Below, one piece after another: positions 25,601 to 33,962 of a stretch of DNA of 64,000 bases. Numbering within the stretch: position 1 is the first letter of the stretch; every line of letters starts with the position of its first letter. Both the position numbers and the translations under genes were made by a program. Below the pieces are notes generated by a model. That model did no database searches, was not told the origin of the DNA, and saw nothing but the letters and a program-made list of their open reading frames with translations. Source of the DNA: Thalassospira lucentensis. Lineage in GTDB: Bacteria; Pseudomonadota; Alphaproteobacteria; Rhodospirillales; Thalassospiraceae. The DNA lies in NCBI RefSeq assembly GCF_032921865.1, contig NZ_CP136684.1, forward strand, positions 3,755,001 through 3,819,000. Reading direction: 5' to 3'.

Positions 25601-26126
25601 ACTTTATCAGCAAATGATCGAAGAAGCCGTGGCAGAAGCCAAGGGAGAGATCGAAGCCGATGATGCGACATCCTTCGTCCCGCAGATCAATGTTGGAATG
25701 CCGGTTCTGATACCGGATCGCTATGTGCCTGATCTTGGTGTGCGACTTGGCCTGTATCGTCGTATCTCGGAATTACGTTCACGCGAGGAAGTCGATCAAT
25801 TCGCCGCCGAGATGATTGACCGGTTCGGCAAATTGCCGAAGGAAGTTGAAAACCTTCTGGATGTGGTCATGATCAAGCAGTGGTGCCGGACATCGAATAT
25901 CGAAAAACTTGATGCCGGTCCGAAAGGTGCGCTGATCACGCTACGCAATAACGAATTTCCGAACCCGGCCGGTCTGGTTGGTTTTATCCAGCAACAGGTT
26001 GGCGTGGCACGTTTGCGTCCGGATCACAAGATCGTCTATGCCGCTGGTTGGGATGGTCCGACAGACCGTCTGGAGGGTTTGAAGCGTCTGATGCGTCGTC
26101 TGGCCGATATTGCGGCAAAGGCATAA
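22629..26126 (+). CDS. mfd: Transcription-repair coupling factor Mfd
   Basis: A 1165-residue translocase that removes RNA polymerase stalled at DNA lesions and recruits UvrA. The N-terminal UvrB-like domains span about residues 1-350 (LPAWDCLPYDRVSP). The RNA-polymerase-interacting domain starts near 500 (LVVHLDHGIGRYLGL). The helicase core has GDVGFGKTEVALRAA near 645, DEEQHFG and LTATPIPRTL, and shares the GAGNLLGEEQSGHI segment with RecG. The C-terminal TRCF domain (PDLGVRLGLYRRIS) ends it. The start is TTG 22629. Length is normal. Confidence 0.96.
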   Translation: MSKLKEIISTKGRKRLCGVPEGADALLLRELLDASVNNSTILHVVRDDKRMAQLAEALAFFAGEVEVLTLPAWDCLPYDRVSPIAEVTARRVETLTTLAEDIKPASGQGRIVLATAAAIMQRVPRVDVMRDGKLTFKSGQEHSRADLTGYFDRMGYNRAEQVMEPGDYAVRGDILDIFAPGMKEPVRLDFFGDEIESIRRFDVETQRTVGRINEIALLPVGEVFLDQDSISRFRSGYRELFGVVSQADPLYESISNGLKYGGMEHWLPLFHDGMDTVFAYLPDVMVSFDHQYGEVIENRLEMIDDYYQARLNIKGGGLSGDNVYKPVPPERLYLDQAEFDRMLNDRTVLELSPYYEEESPERAVFDMGARPGRDFGDVRARADTNLYDELRDFISVQRGKNQQVVIAAYSDGSRDRMVSVLREHGVAKVVTAECWEDITNDLTPEQLAIVILDLEHGFRREGLWILSEQDILGDRMSRPGGRRRKAENFLREASEISEGDLVVHLDHGIGRYLGLRTVTAGGAPHDCLELEYDGGDKLFVPVENIEVLSRYGSDEGLSILDKLGGVAWQARKAKLRERIRDMAGKLIKVAAERHLRKGAALTAPEGSYDEFCASFPFAETEDQARAIRDTLDDLAAGKPMDRLVCGDVGFGKTEVALRAAFAAVMSGKQVAIVAPTTLLCRQHYLTFRQRFDGLPVRVEQLSRLVTGKNAKLVKDNLESGHVDIVCGTHALLGNGVKFKDLGLLIIDEEQHFGVKHKERLKELKTDVHVLTLTATPIPRTLQLALTGVKELSIIATPPVDRLAVRTYITPYDPVVVREAILRERHRGGQIFYVCPRVNELGRIAKELETLVPEIKFDVAHGQMGPRDLEQVMTDFTDRKFDLLLATNIIESGIDVPNANTMIIHRADMFGLAQLYQLRGRIGRSKQRAYAYLTLPNGKKLTATALKRLEVMQTLDSLGAGFNLASHDLDIRGAGNLLGEEQSGHIKEVGIELYQQMIEEAVAEAKGEIEADDATSFVPQINVGMPVLIPDRYVPDLGVRLGLYRRISELRSREEVDQFAAEMIDRFGKLPKEVENLLDVVMIKQWCRTSNIEKLDAGPKGALITLRNNEFPNPAGLVGFIQQQVGVARLRPDHKIVYAAGWDGPTDRLEGLKRLMRRLADIAAKA

Positions 26127-26131
26127 ATAAA

Positions 26132-26168
26132 AGGCGGGTCCGTCCGGAAACGGTACCTGCCTTTTTCT
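26132..26168. terminator. Bidirectional terminator between mfd and the DsbA-family gene
   Basis: An AGGCGGGTCCG stem region paired with CGGTACCTGCCT (with bulges), flanked by TTTTT on the + side and by AAAA on the other, so it can act for both convergent genes. Confidence 0.7.
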
Positions 26169-26186
26169 TTCCGAATGAGGCGCATA

Positions 26187-26873
26187 TCAGACGGGTGTTT
26201 CTTCCTGGCGCGCCAGACGGATCATACGTTGCAGGATATCGGGTTCCTGTGCCCCGGACAGAGCATGGCGGCTATTAAACAGGAAGCAGGGCACACCGGT
26301 TACCCCCATTTGATGGGCGACACGGTTTTCCTGCGATACGAATTCACGATCCATATCACCACCAAGATAATCAAGGATTTCGTTTCTGTCCTCGCCATGG
26401 GAGACGGCAATTTCGGACAGAACGTCATGATCGCCAATATCGCGTCCATCAAGGAAGTAAGCGGTGAACAGGTCTTCAACAAGATCGTTGCCGACGGCGG
26501 GACGTTCGGCACAAACCTTATAAATCAGACGATGGGAATCTGTTGAGTTTGGTGTCAGGCGAATGGCATCAAAGTTGAAGTCGATCCCAACGGCTGCCCC
26601 TGCAGCTTCGATCGCCTTGTAGACACGGGTTGCACTTTCAGTGCCACCGAATTTGGCGGAAAGATACAATTTCCGGTCAATGCCACCATTTGGCATATCG
26701 GGGTTTAACAGGAATGGACGCCAGGTAATCGGCATGTGGTCCAATTGCTCGCGCGCGAGCGCCTTTTCCAGCCGTTTTTTGCCGATATAGCACCAGGGAC
26801 ATACCGTATCGATGATCGCCTCAATCCGGATCGCCGCCATCGATGCTTCGCTATGTCCAAGTTGCCAGTTCAT
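26187..26873 (-). CDS. DsbA-family oxidoreductase (FrnE-like)
   Basis: A 228-residue thioredoxin-fold protein with the active site CPWC followed by YIGKKRLE near residue 25, and the DsbA insertion with LFTAYFLDGRDIGD. The cis-Pro region is TGVPCFLF. No signal peptide is visible, so it is probably cytoplasmic like FrnE rather than periplasmic DsbA. Start 26873 lies 3 bp after the deoB stop; ATG 26840 is a shorter alternative. The role is unknown; relatives act as thiol oxidoreductases or isomerases. Confidence 0.88.
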   Translation of the reverse strand: MNWQLGHSEASMAAIRIEAIIDTVCPWCYIGKKRLEKALAREQLDHMPITWRPFLLNPDMPNGGIDRKLYLSAKFGGTESATRVYKAIEAAGAAVGIDFNFDAIRLTPNSTDSHRLIYKVCAERPAVGNDLVEDLFTAYFLDGRDIGDHDVLSEIAVSHGEDRNEILDYLGGDMDREFVSQENRVAHQMGVTGVPCFLFNSRHALSGAQEPDILQRMIRLARQEETPV

Positions 26874-26876
26874 GTT

Positions 26877-28100
26877 TTATCCATTCAGGAAAGAAGTACC
26901 CGCCGCAAGTGGCGCAATACCAAGATGGTCTGCAATGGTTTGACCGATATCGGCGAAACTGTCGCGCATGCCAATCGGACCGGGTTGAATGGCAGGACCA
27001 AACGCCATAATCGGCACGAACTCACGTGTGTGGTCGTTGCCGCGCCATGTCGGGTCACAGCCGTGATCCGCGGTGATAATGACAAGATCGTCCGGCTTTA
27101 AAACCGCACGCAGTTCGGGAATCCGGGCATCGAATTCTTCAAGTGCGTTGGCATAGCCGGGTACATCACGACGATGGCCGAATTCCATATCGAAATCGAC
27201 CAGATTGGTGAAAACGATGCTGTTATCAGGGGCCTGATCAATTTCGGTCATCATGGCGTCAAAAAGGGCCATATTGCCCGATGCCTTGACCTTTTTTGAA
27301 ATGCCGCGCTGCGCATAGATATCTGCAATTTTACCCACCGATATGACTGTCCCGCCAGCCTCGCTAAATTTATCCAGCAGGGTTGGTTTATGCGGCGGAA
27401 TGGCAATGTCGCGGCGGTTTGCCGTTCGTTTGAAATCAGCAGGGCTGCTACCCACAAACGGGCGTGCGATAACACGGCCAATATTGTAAGGCGCAACCAG
27501 TTTAAAGGCGATCTCGCAAACCTCGTACAACCGATCCAGGCCGAAATGCTCCTCGTGGGCGGCAATCTGAAACACGCTATCGGCCGAGGTATAGCAAATC
27601 GGCATGCCGGTTTTGATGTGTTCTTCACCAAGCTCGGTAATGATCGTCGTGCCAGACGCATGACAATTGCCCAGAATGCCGGGCAGTTTTGCCTGTTCGA
27701 TCAGGGCATCGGTTAGCTCCTTGGGGAAGGTCGGGACTTCAAGTGGAAAATAACCCCAGTCAAAATCAACAGGAACACCGGCGATTTCCCAATGTCCGCT
27801 TGGCGTATCCTTGCCGCGGGACAGTTCTTTGGCGTGGCCATAGGCCCCGATGATCGCCCCCCCATGCTCAAGCCCCGGCGGAACACGACCGGTTGCATCC
27901 CTGGCAGCTTCGCCAAGGCCCAGTGCCGTCATGTTTGGTATGTTCAGGGTACCTTTACGAATATCATTGTCTGCCAGCCCCTTGGCGCAGTTTTCTGCAA
28001 TATGACCTAAGGTGTCCGATCCCTGATCACCGAACTTGGCCGCATCCGGGGCTGCACCGATACCGAAACTGTCTGCAACAATGATGATGGCGCGCGCCAT
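26877..28100 (-). CDS. deoB: Phosphopentomutase DeoB
   Basis: A 407-residue alkaline-phosphatase-superfamily mutase converting (deoxy)ribose 1-phosphate to the 5-phosphate in nucleoside salvage. Metal-site motifs are present: [11 protein letters not shown] at the N-terminus, [17 protein letters not shown], and at the C-terminus [26 protein letters not shown] precedes ATG 28100. Downstream of deoC on the same strand (57-bp gap), so the two enzymes feed deoxyribose phosphate into glycolysis. Confidence 0.96.
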   Translation of the reverse strand: MARAIIIVADSFGIGAAPDAAKFGDQGSDTLGHIAENCAKGLADNDIRKGTLNIPNMTALGLGEAARDATGRVPPGLEHGGAIIGAYGHAKELSRGKDTPSGHWEIAGVPVDFDWGYFPLEVPTFPKELTDALIEQAKLPGILGNCHASGTTIITELGEEHIKTGMPICYTSADSVFQIAAHEEHFGLDRLYEVCEIAFKLVAPYNIGRVIARPFVGSSPADFKRTANRRDIAIPPHKPTLLDKFSEAGGTVISVGKIADIYAQRGISKKVKASGNMALFDAMMTEIDQAPDNSIVFTNLVDFDMEFGHRRDVPGYANALEEFDARIPELRAVLKPDDLVIITADHGCDPTWRGNDHTREFVPIMAFGPAIQPGPIGMRDSFADIGQTIADHLGIAPLAAGTSFLNG

Positions 28101-28157
28101 TTCGTCTTCCTTCAGCTGTATCTGCCATTCGTGCTGATTGGCAGATAGTCATTATTC

Positions 28158-28991
28158 TCAGTAGTTGCCAGTCGTTCTGGGTACCGATGCCGGATCAATA
28201 CCGCAAGTTTCCAACAAGGCTGTCAGGACCCCGCTTGCACCGAAGCGGAACGTTGCAGGCTCTGCCCAGCCTTCACCCATGATCTCGTCCGCAATGGCAA
28301 GAAAGAGTGCTGCGTCATCGGTCGTTTTGACACCGCCAGATGCCTTGAAACCGCAGGCAAGGCCATCTTCCTCGCGGGCGTCGCGGATGGCTGTGATCAT
28401 TGCCACCGCGGCCTCGGGCGTTGCGCCAACCGGCACCTTCCCGGTCGATGTTTTGACGAAATTCGCACCATGCTTGATCGCAAGGCGGGCTGCGTCATAA
28501 ACCTTTGAAAGATCGTCAAACTCGCCACTTTCAAGGATAACCTTCATCGTCGTCATCGGGCCGCAAGCCATGCGGGTTGCCTCAATCACATCAATGACGG
28601 TCTGAATGTCCCCGGCAAGAAAAGCTTTGTAAGGCAGAACCAGATCAACCTCGTCCGCACCCTTGGCAACCGCGTCAGCGGTTTCGTCGCCGACACGCTG
28701 CGCATTGGCGCCACCAGCTGGGAAATTGACTACGGTTGCGGTTTTAACGCCGCTTTGTCCCAGTGCCCGCCATGCGGTTTCGACGAAAGGGGCGTAAACG
28801 CAAACAGCGGCAGTATTGCCTGCTGGGCTTTGTGCGCGATCACACAGTGCTTCGATCTTTTCGACCGTGTCATCGTCATTCAGACTGGTCAGATCAAGAA
28901 CAGAAATGGCCAGACGCGCGGTATCCGCATCGCTTTTTGCGGCAGCTTTGGCAGCTGTAATGACTTCTGAAACAGAATTCAGGTCGAACAT
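28158..28991 (-). CDS. deoC: Deoxyribose-phosphate aldolase DeoC
   Basis: A 277-residue class I aldolase that splits 2-deoxyribose 5-phosphate into acetaldehyde and glyceraldehyde 3-phosphate. The Schiff-base lysine is in VKTSTGKVPVGATPE; a second catalytic lysine is in CGFKASGGVKT. The DLVLPYKAF segment is also typical. AAGGA precedes ATG 28991. The upstream gap carries a long inverted repeat around a TATAAT. First gene of deoC-deoB-dsbA-like. Confidence 0.95.
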   Translation of the reverse strand: MFDLNSVSEVITAAKAAAKSDADTARLAISVLDLTSLNDDDTVEKIEALCDRAQSPAGNTAAVCVYAPFVETAWRALGQSGVKTATVVNFPAGGANAQRVGDETADAVAKGADEVDLVLPYKAFLAGDIQTVIDVIEATRMACGPMTTMKVILESGEFDDLSKVYDAARLAIKHGANFVKTSTGKVPVGATPEAAVAMITAIRDAREEDGLACGFKASGGVKTTDDAALFLAIADEIMGEGWAEPATFRFGASGVLTALLETCGIDPASVPRTTGNY

Positions 28992-29012
28992 GTCGGTATC
29001 CTTAAAACGCGC

Positions 29013-29069
29013 AGGACGCGAAGTGTTGAGATCGGCATGAATTATACCGAACTCTTGCTATCGCGTCCT
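29013..29069 (-). promoter_or_regulatory. deoC upstream inverted repeat around a -10 element
   Basis: AGGACGCGA (29013-29021) and TCGCGTCCT (29061-29069) form a perfect 9-bp inverted repeat with a 39-bp spacer. A minus-strand TATAAT (29041-29046) lies almost exactly at the centre. No good -35 is present; the upstream arm occupies that place. Candidate operator pair for the deo genes. Confidence 0.4.
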
Positions 29070-29079
29070 CTAAAGAAGG

Positions 29080-30219
29080 TCAACGGGCGGTCAGCAGAAG
29101 TCCTTCACGCCCCGGCAGAACGTCTGCCCCGGCCACCGAGCACAGCAAACCACCCGGCACCACAAGGCGCCCACCAACGCGGGCATACATGAAACCATCC
29201 GTGCGGCTGGAAAACGGTGTTTTGTCACCGGTTTCGCAATCAAGAACATAACCCAGTTCCTGACCTGCCTTGACATGCACGCCGGCATCAACGGAAAACA
29301 CGATCATCCCGCCATGGGTTGCCGTTACGCGATCAACGCCAGCAAGTGGCGTTGCTGTGCATTTTGCCTCGGGCAGGGGACCGGGATCGCCCCCGATAAC
29401 ACCGCGACGTTGCAGAAAGGCAAACAGGTTCTTGGCATCCTGGCTGGCAAGGTGATCATAAACATCCTGTTCACCGCGCAATTCAATTGTTGTTGAGAGC
29501 GTTGCCATTGGGATAGGGAACTTGTCACCATAGACACGACGCAGTTCGACCCACGGGCGGCTGAAAGCTTCGTCGAACGGGTTCGCACCGCTTTCTTCGG
29601 CAATCAGACATGCTTCCGCACCGATTTGGGCAGAAAGGTCTGCTGCGTCCGGCCAGCTGGAATCGCTCGTGTAAAGGTGCATTGCAGCTTCCCAGTCGCA
29701 ATGCAGGTCAAGAACATAGTCTGCATCAATTGCGAGTTCCGCCAGCGTCAGACGCAAATCCTCAAGGTCGGTCAAGGGCCCGGCATTAACGCGATGCTCT
29801 TTGATCAGTCGGCGAAGTGCGGCACGCACACATTCGACGTTGGCATCGGGATCCTGACCAAGTTTCCCATCAACTGCAGCAATAAGTTCCTTGCACAGGT
29901 CAGGATAGTGCCGGTTGAAGTTCTGGCCGGTGCGCATTTCAAAGCGACCAAGCGGCTTCATGTCAACATATTGGGTGAAACCGATCGGGTTGGCGAATGG
30001 CACAACAACGATTTCCCCCTTGATCTGGTTGTTTTCTTCGGCCGTTTTCAGAAGAATTTCCAAATGGTGCAGGGCGATAACTCCGGGCAGTTCATCGGCA
30101 TGTAGTGCTGCCTGAAGATAAGCTTTCGGTCCTTTGCCGGTGGTGCCGTAGCGACGGACGGTAAGCGCGCGGGCAGTACCCATTTGCGGGCGAAGCAGTT
30201 CAATGCGTTCCTGTTGCAT
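29080..30219 (-). CDS. Succinylglutamate desuccinylase/aspartoacylase family protein (AotO-like)
   Basis: A 379-residue zinc carboxypeptidase-fold protein. Zinc ligands His40 and Glu43 are in HADELPG and the third, His173, is in DLHCDWEAA; the TGQNFNRHYPD segment supplies substrate contacts. The C-terminal domain (GMIVFSVDAGVHVKAGQELG in part) is a barrel typical of this family. It is the last gene of an arginine-type ABC operon, as in the Pseudomonas aot operon where aotO has this family (established synteny; substrate unsettled). It may release an amino acid from an acylated form after import. Confidence 0.9.
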   Translation of the reverse strand: MQQERIELLRPQMGTARALTVRRYGTTGKGPKAYLQAALHADELPGVIALHHLEILLKTAEENNQIKGEIVVVPFANPIGFTQYVDMKPLGRFEMRTGQNFNRHYPDLCKELIAAVDGKLGQDPDANVECVRAALRRLIKEHRVNAGPLTDLEDLRLTLAELAIDADYVLDLHCDWEAAMHLYTSDSSWPDAADLSAQIGAEACLIAEESGANPFDEAFSRPWVELRRVYGDKFPIPMATLSTTIELRGEQDVYDHLASQDAKNLFAFLQRRGVIGGDPGPLPEAKCTATPLAGVDRVTATHGGMIVFSVDAGVHVKAGQELGYVLDCETGDKTPFSSRTDGFMYARVGGRLVVPGGLLCSVAGADVLPGREGLLLTAR

Positions 30220-30359
30220 GATATTCCTGTGGGAGTTGGTGGCGGCATTAGAAGCAACTCTGGCAACAACAGGTGAGGCAGTTGCCAGAAATACTCATGT
30301 CCCGAACGATCAATGTTTGTGGTTTCTCGACATCGAACAGCCCGAGACTTGACTGGAAA

Positions 30360-31106
30360 TCAGATATGTCCACCGGCTTTCGCAATAGTGGATTTGTTTT
30401 CTTTCCGGTTCTCGTTCCGGCGCAGGTATTTTTCAACACCCTTGAAGCCAAAGGTCAGGACATAAACGATAATCAGATAGATCACGCCTGCCGAAATGAA
30501 GGCTTCATATGGCAATGCGGTACGCGCAACAATTTTGCGGGCGGCACCGGTCAATTCCATCATGGTCACCGTTGATGCCAGCGATGTTGCCTTAAGCGTA
30601 AAAATCACATCGTTGGTATAGGCAGGCCAGATGATCTGCCACATACGCGGGAAGATGATCCGGCGATAAATGGTGGCAGGCCGCATGCCACACGCGCGTG
30701 CAGCTTCAATCTCGCCATTCGGAACGTTCTGGATACCACCACGCATGATCTCGGCCATATAGGCCGCCGTATTCAGGACGAATGTCAGCAGGCAGTACCA
30801 GTAGGGATCACGCAGATAGGTCCAGGACCAGTGATCCTGTATGCCTTCAATGTTGGCGATAAGTTGCCCGCAACCGTAATACATCATGAACAGCTGTGCG
30901 ATCAGCGGCGTACCGCGAAACACATAGATAAACGCAAAGGGCAGGGCCTGAACCCAAATAAGCTTTGAAACACGGGCGATGGCAAGCGGGATGGCAATCA
31001 GTGTGCCAAATACAACAGAAACCGCCAACAATTGCAGTGTCAGAAGGAAACCCTGCCACAGCCAGCTATCATATTTGGTCAGGACGTATATCAGATCTTC
31101 AAACAT
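30360..31106 (-). CDS. Basic amino-acid ABC transporter permease (HisM/AotM type)
   Basis: A 248-residue permease of the polar amino-acid family with about five hydrophobic segments, the first at residues 16-40. The EAA-type loop EAARACGMRPATIYRRIIFP is near residue 143. It starts 3 bp after the stop of the partner permease gene. A 140-bp gap before the AotO-like gene contains an 8-bp stem (30260-30267 with 30281-30288) and nothing else obvious. Confidence 0.92.
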   Translation of the reverse strand: MFEDLIYVLTKYDSWLWQGFLLTLQLLAVSVVFGTLIAIPLAIARVSKLIWVQALPFAFIYVFRGTPLIAQLFMMYYGCGQLIANIEGIQDHWSWTYLRDPYWYCLLTFVLNTAAYMAEIMRGGIQNVPNGEIEAARACGMRPATIYRRIIFPRMWQIIWPAYTNDVIFTLKATSLASTVTMMELTGAARKIVARTALPYEAFISAGVIYLIIVYVLTFGFKGVEKYLRRNENRKENKSTIAKAGGHI

Positions 31107-31109
31107 CGA

Positions 31110-31802
31110 TTACGCCCTCGCAATGCCGCGGGAAGCCCGCTTTTCCAGTCGGTTGAAGACGAACAGCGATACAGTGGTAAAAGCCAGGAACATCGCCATT
31201 GCAACCAGATAAAATGTAAAGGGCGCTTTTTCTGTCCCTGCACCAACCGCCGCTTTCCGCAGGATTTCCTCGACACCGACGACTGAAATCAGGGCCGTAT
31301 CCTTGATCAGAACCTGAAACAGGTTATTCAGCCCGGGCAGGGCGAACCGCCAGAGTTGCGGTAACTTGATACGAAGGAATATTTGCGCTGGTGTCATGCC
31401 GCACGCAGTTGCTGCTTCAATCTGGCCAACCGGAATGGATTGCATGGCTGCGCGAAATACTTCAGAGGCGAATGCACCCTGAACAAGAGCAAGTGCCGCC
31501 ACGCCCGACCAGAATGCCGGGATATCGACACGAACAGCTTCACCGCCAATAAGCTCGGCAAGGTTCTGCACGGCAATCGTGCCGCCAAAATAGATCAATA
31601 AAATAACCAAAAGCTCGGGAATGCCACGGATAATAACGGTGTAGCTTTCCCCGATTATCCGCAAGCTCCGGTAACGCGACAATTTTGCCGAAGCGCCCAG
31701 CAAACCGAGAATAATCATGAATGGCAGCACGGTCAGGCAAAGCTGGACTGTCACAAGCCCACCTTCAAGCATCTGCCAACCGCGGCCGTATAAATCAAAC
31801 AT
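31110..31802 (-). CDS. Basic amino-acid ABC transporter permease (HisQ/AotQ type)
   Basis: A 230-residue polar amino-acid permease. Hydrophobic segments begin near residue 20 (VQLCLTVLPFMIILGLLG), and the EAA loop EAATACGMTPAQIFLRIKLP is near residue 135. GGAG precedes ATG 31802. It forms a heterodimeric channel with the next gene product. Confidence 0.92.
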   Translation of the reverse strand: MFDLYGRGWQMLEGGLVTVQLCLTVLPFMIILGLLGASAKLSRYRSLRIIGESYTVIIRGIPELLVILLIYFGGTIAVQNLAELIGGEAVRVDIPAFWSGVAALALVQGAFASEVFRAAMQSIPVGQIEAATACGMTPAQIFLRIKLPQLWRFALPGLNNLFQVLIKDTALISVVGVEEILRKAAVGAGTEKAPFTFYLVAMAMFLAFTTVSLFVFNRLEKRASRGIARA

Positions 31803-31851
31803 GGTATCTCCTGCAAACCTTCATGCCACATCAACGTCGGGCAATAAGGGA

Positions 31852-31875
31852 AGGGCGGCACACTGGTGCCGCCCT
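31852..31875 (-). terminator. Stem-loop after the amino-acid-binding-protein gene
   Basis: A perfect 9-bp stem (AGGGCGGCA 31852-31860 with TGCCGCCCT 31867-31875), 6-nt loop, in the 87-bp gap before the permease genes. It lacks a T-run on the minus strand, so mRNA stabilisation or partial termination is more likely than full stop. Confidence 0.6.
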
Positions 31876-31889
31876 AAACTGCCTTCCGA

Positions 31890-32687
31890 TCAATTCGGGT
31901 GCAGGTTGATTTCTTCGAAATATTTTTTGTTGATTTCCTGATACGAACCATTGGCAAGCATTTCGGCCAGTGCCTTGTTCAGGATTTCTTTCAGGTCCTG
32001 ATCTTCTTTGCGAATGCCGATACCGGCACCTTCGCCAAAGAATTCTTTAGGCGCAAAAGTTTCCGACACGAAAGCATAGCCTTTGCCCTCATCGGACTTG
32101 ACCCATTCAACGAGAACACCGGAATCGGCCAGTGTTGCATCAATGCGGCCAGCCGTAAGATCAAGCAGAGCGTTGTCCTGCGTGTCATACATACGAATTT
32201 CGGCGTTCGGGAAATTGTCTTCGAGGAAAGCAGAGTGAGTGGTCGAGCGCTGAACGCCGATCACGAGACCGTCAAGCGCGTCTTCAACAACTGCGCCATC
32301 TTTCCATGCCTCCACAGACATTCCTTCCTTACCAACAAATACCGCCGGCGTGGTGCTGTAGTAATTGGTGAAGTCGATGGAGCGTTTACGCTCTTCGGTG
32401 ATCGACATCTGGGCGATAATCGCATCATATTTTTTTGCCAGCAGACCCGGAATGATCCCGTCCCAGTCCTGGGCTACGATTTCACATTCGATACCAGCCG
32501 TCTCACAAAGTTTTACCGCGAAATCGACGTCAAACCCCTGCAGTTTGCCATCCTTGTCGACATAGTTGAACGGAGGATATGCACCTTCAGTCGCAATAAC
32601 GACCTTTTCCCAGGCTGCACTTGCTGCCGATGCACTCAGTGCTACACCTACGGCTGCTGCGGTCGCAACCTTGATCCAGTTTTTCAT
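31890..32687 (-). CDS. Lysine/arginine/ornithine-type periplasmic binding protein
   Basis: A 265-residue family 3 binding protein. The signal peptide is residues 1-25 (ending SAASA before AWEKVVIATEG). The mature protein has the typical YPPFNYVDKDGKLQGFDVD start, DWDGIIPGLLAKKYDAI, and SITEERKRSIDFTNYY, which contact the ligand alpha-amino group. It resembles HisJ/ArgT/AotJ/OccT, so the ligand is probably a basic amino acid or an opine derived from one. GGGAG precedes the ATG. Confidence 0.93.
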   Translation of the reverse strand: MKNWIKVATAAAVGVALSASAASAAWEKVVIATEGAYPPFNYVDKDGKLQGFDVDFAVKLCETAGIECEIVAQDWDGIIPGLLAKKYDAIIAQMSITEERKRSIDFTNYYSTTPAVFVGKEGMSVEAWKDGAVVEDALDGLVIGVQRSTTHSAFLEDNFPNAEIRMYDTQDNALLDLTAGRIDATLADSGVLVEWVKSDEGKGYAFVSETFAPKEFFGEGAGIGIRKEDQDLKEILNKALAEMLANGSYQEINKKYFEEINLHPN

Positions 32688-32771
32688 TCATAGTCTCCCT
32701 TGTTGTTGAGAACAGGCCGTATCGACACTGTCCTTGTCGGTCGGTTCTTTCGCGGAACCAGCCCTTCCACA

Positions 32772-33545
32772 TCAGAAATCACGCTGAAGGAATTGCTTCA
32801 TACGTTCTGATTTTGGATTTTCAAATACCTCTTTCGGCTCTCCAAACTCTTCCACCAGTCCCTGATGGAGGAACATGACGTGGCTCGATACTCCTTTGGC
32901 AAAACCCATCTCGTGCGTAACGACCAGCATCGTACGGCCTTCTTCGGCAAGGTCGGTCATGACCCGAAGAACTTCCCCTACAAGTTCAGGATCAAGCGCG
33001 GACGTCGGCTCGTCAAACAGCAGAACTTCAGGTTCGATTGCCAAAGCGCGGGCAATTGCGGCGCGTTGCTGCTGCCCGCCGGAAATGTGGCCGGGATAAT
33101 AGTCGCGGCGTTCATACATGCCCACTTTGTGAAGCAGAGCATCGGCACGTTCGACGGCTTCTTTTTTCGGAATGCCAAGAACATGCACCGGCGCTTCGAT
33201 CACATTTTCCAGAATGGTCAGGTGGCTCCAAAGATTGAAGCTTTGAAATACCATAGCCAGTTTGGTGCGAATGCGTTGAAGCTGTTTTTTGTCGGCCGGT
33301 TCCTGACTTCCATCTTTCAGGCCGCGCATCTTGATCAGTTCGCCATGAACATGCACGGTGCCGGAATTCGGTGTTTCAAGAAGGTTGATGCAGCGCAAAA
33401 AGGTACTTTTGCCAGAACCGGATGAACCGATGATCGAAATAACGTCACCGGTATTCGCGGTCAGATCAATACCTTTGAGGACTTCATGCTCCCCAAAGCT
33501 TTTGAACATCCCTTCGACCTTTAGGGCGGGTATGTTTGTGCTCAT
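32772..33545 (-). CDS. Basic amino-acid ABC transporter ATPase (HisP/AotP type)
   Basis: A 257-residue ABC ATPase. Walker [10 protein letters not shown] is near residue 38-46, a HisP-type insertion ([20 protein letters not shown] in part) follows, then the Q-loop [10 protein letters not shown], signature SGGQQQR, Walker [15 protein letters not shown] and H-loop THEMGFA. I chose ATG 33545 ([12 protein letters not shown]) over the upstream 33608 start. It heads the operon: ATPase, binding protein, two permeases, AotO-like hydrolase. In P. aeruginosa the ATPase gene is instead last. Confidence 0.93.
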   Translation of the reverse strand: MSTNIPALKVEGMFKSFGEHEVLKGIDLTANTGDVISIIGSSGSGKSTFLRCINLLETPNSGTVHVHGELIKMRGLKDGSQEPADKKQLQRIRTKLAMVFQSFNLWSHLTILENVIEAPVHVLGIPKKEAVERADALLHKVGMYERRDYYPGHISGGQQQRAAIARALAIEPEVLLFDEPTSALDPELVGEVLRVMTDLAEEGRTMLVVTHEMGFAKGVSSHVMFLHQGLVEEFGEPKEVFENPKSERMKQFLQRDF

Positions 33546-33906
33546 ATCGAGATAAAGAGTCCCCTGTTGAAAGTTCTTGTTGTTTCGGGCCTGCCCGATC
33601 CGCACCAAATCGATGCTTCACCCCTTTGGACAATCCGAATCACATTCTTCCCCTGAATAATTGCCTTTCCGGGCACTGTAATTCTACTGATTTTTTGCAG
33701 TTATATGAAGAAAACAGCCCTCTCCGCATTATATTTGGCCGGGGTTGGGAAACCTTAGCAAATATACTGCTGTCCTAAGTGTTTTTACGCAATAAAAATT
33801 CCCAACATTTCCGAGAGTGCCGAATCACACTTGGTCTTGGCGCAAATTTTTGCACCTGAACGTGGCATTTTAGTTTTCGACCATTTTTGCAGCAACCGGA
33901 GAGTAA
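33546..33906. other. Intergenic region between the ABC operon and the chemoreceptor gene
   Basis: No gene supported in these 361 bases. A minus-strand TATAAT at 33728-33733 is a possible -10 of the transporter operon, but no acceptable -35 lies 16-18 bp upstream. Short AT-rich ORFs here have no ribosome-binding site or resemblance to proteins. Confidence 0.4.
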
Positions 33907-33947
33907 GCAAAAGGCCCGCACCGTGATCAATGTACGAAGCGGGCTTT
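33907..33947 (-). terminator. Terminator of the chemoreceptor gene
   Basis: GCCCGC at 33914-33919 pairs with GCGGGC at 33939-33944; read on the minus strand the stem is followed by CTTTTGCTT, 16 bp after the chemoreceptor stop. Confidence 0.65.
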
Positions 33948-33962
33948 GATTGTTGCTCCGGC

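Noticed and set aside
31899..32693. 264-codon + strand ORF opposite the amino-acid-binding-protein gene
   Set aside because: Phe/Arg-rich complement shadow over the whole length of a clear gene on the other strand.
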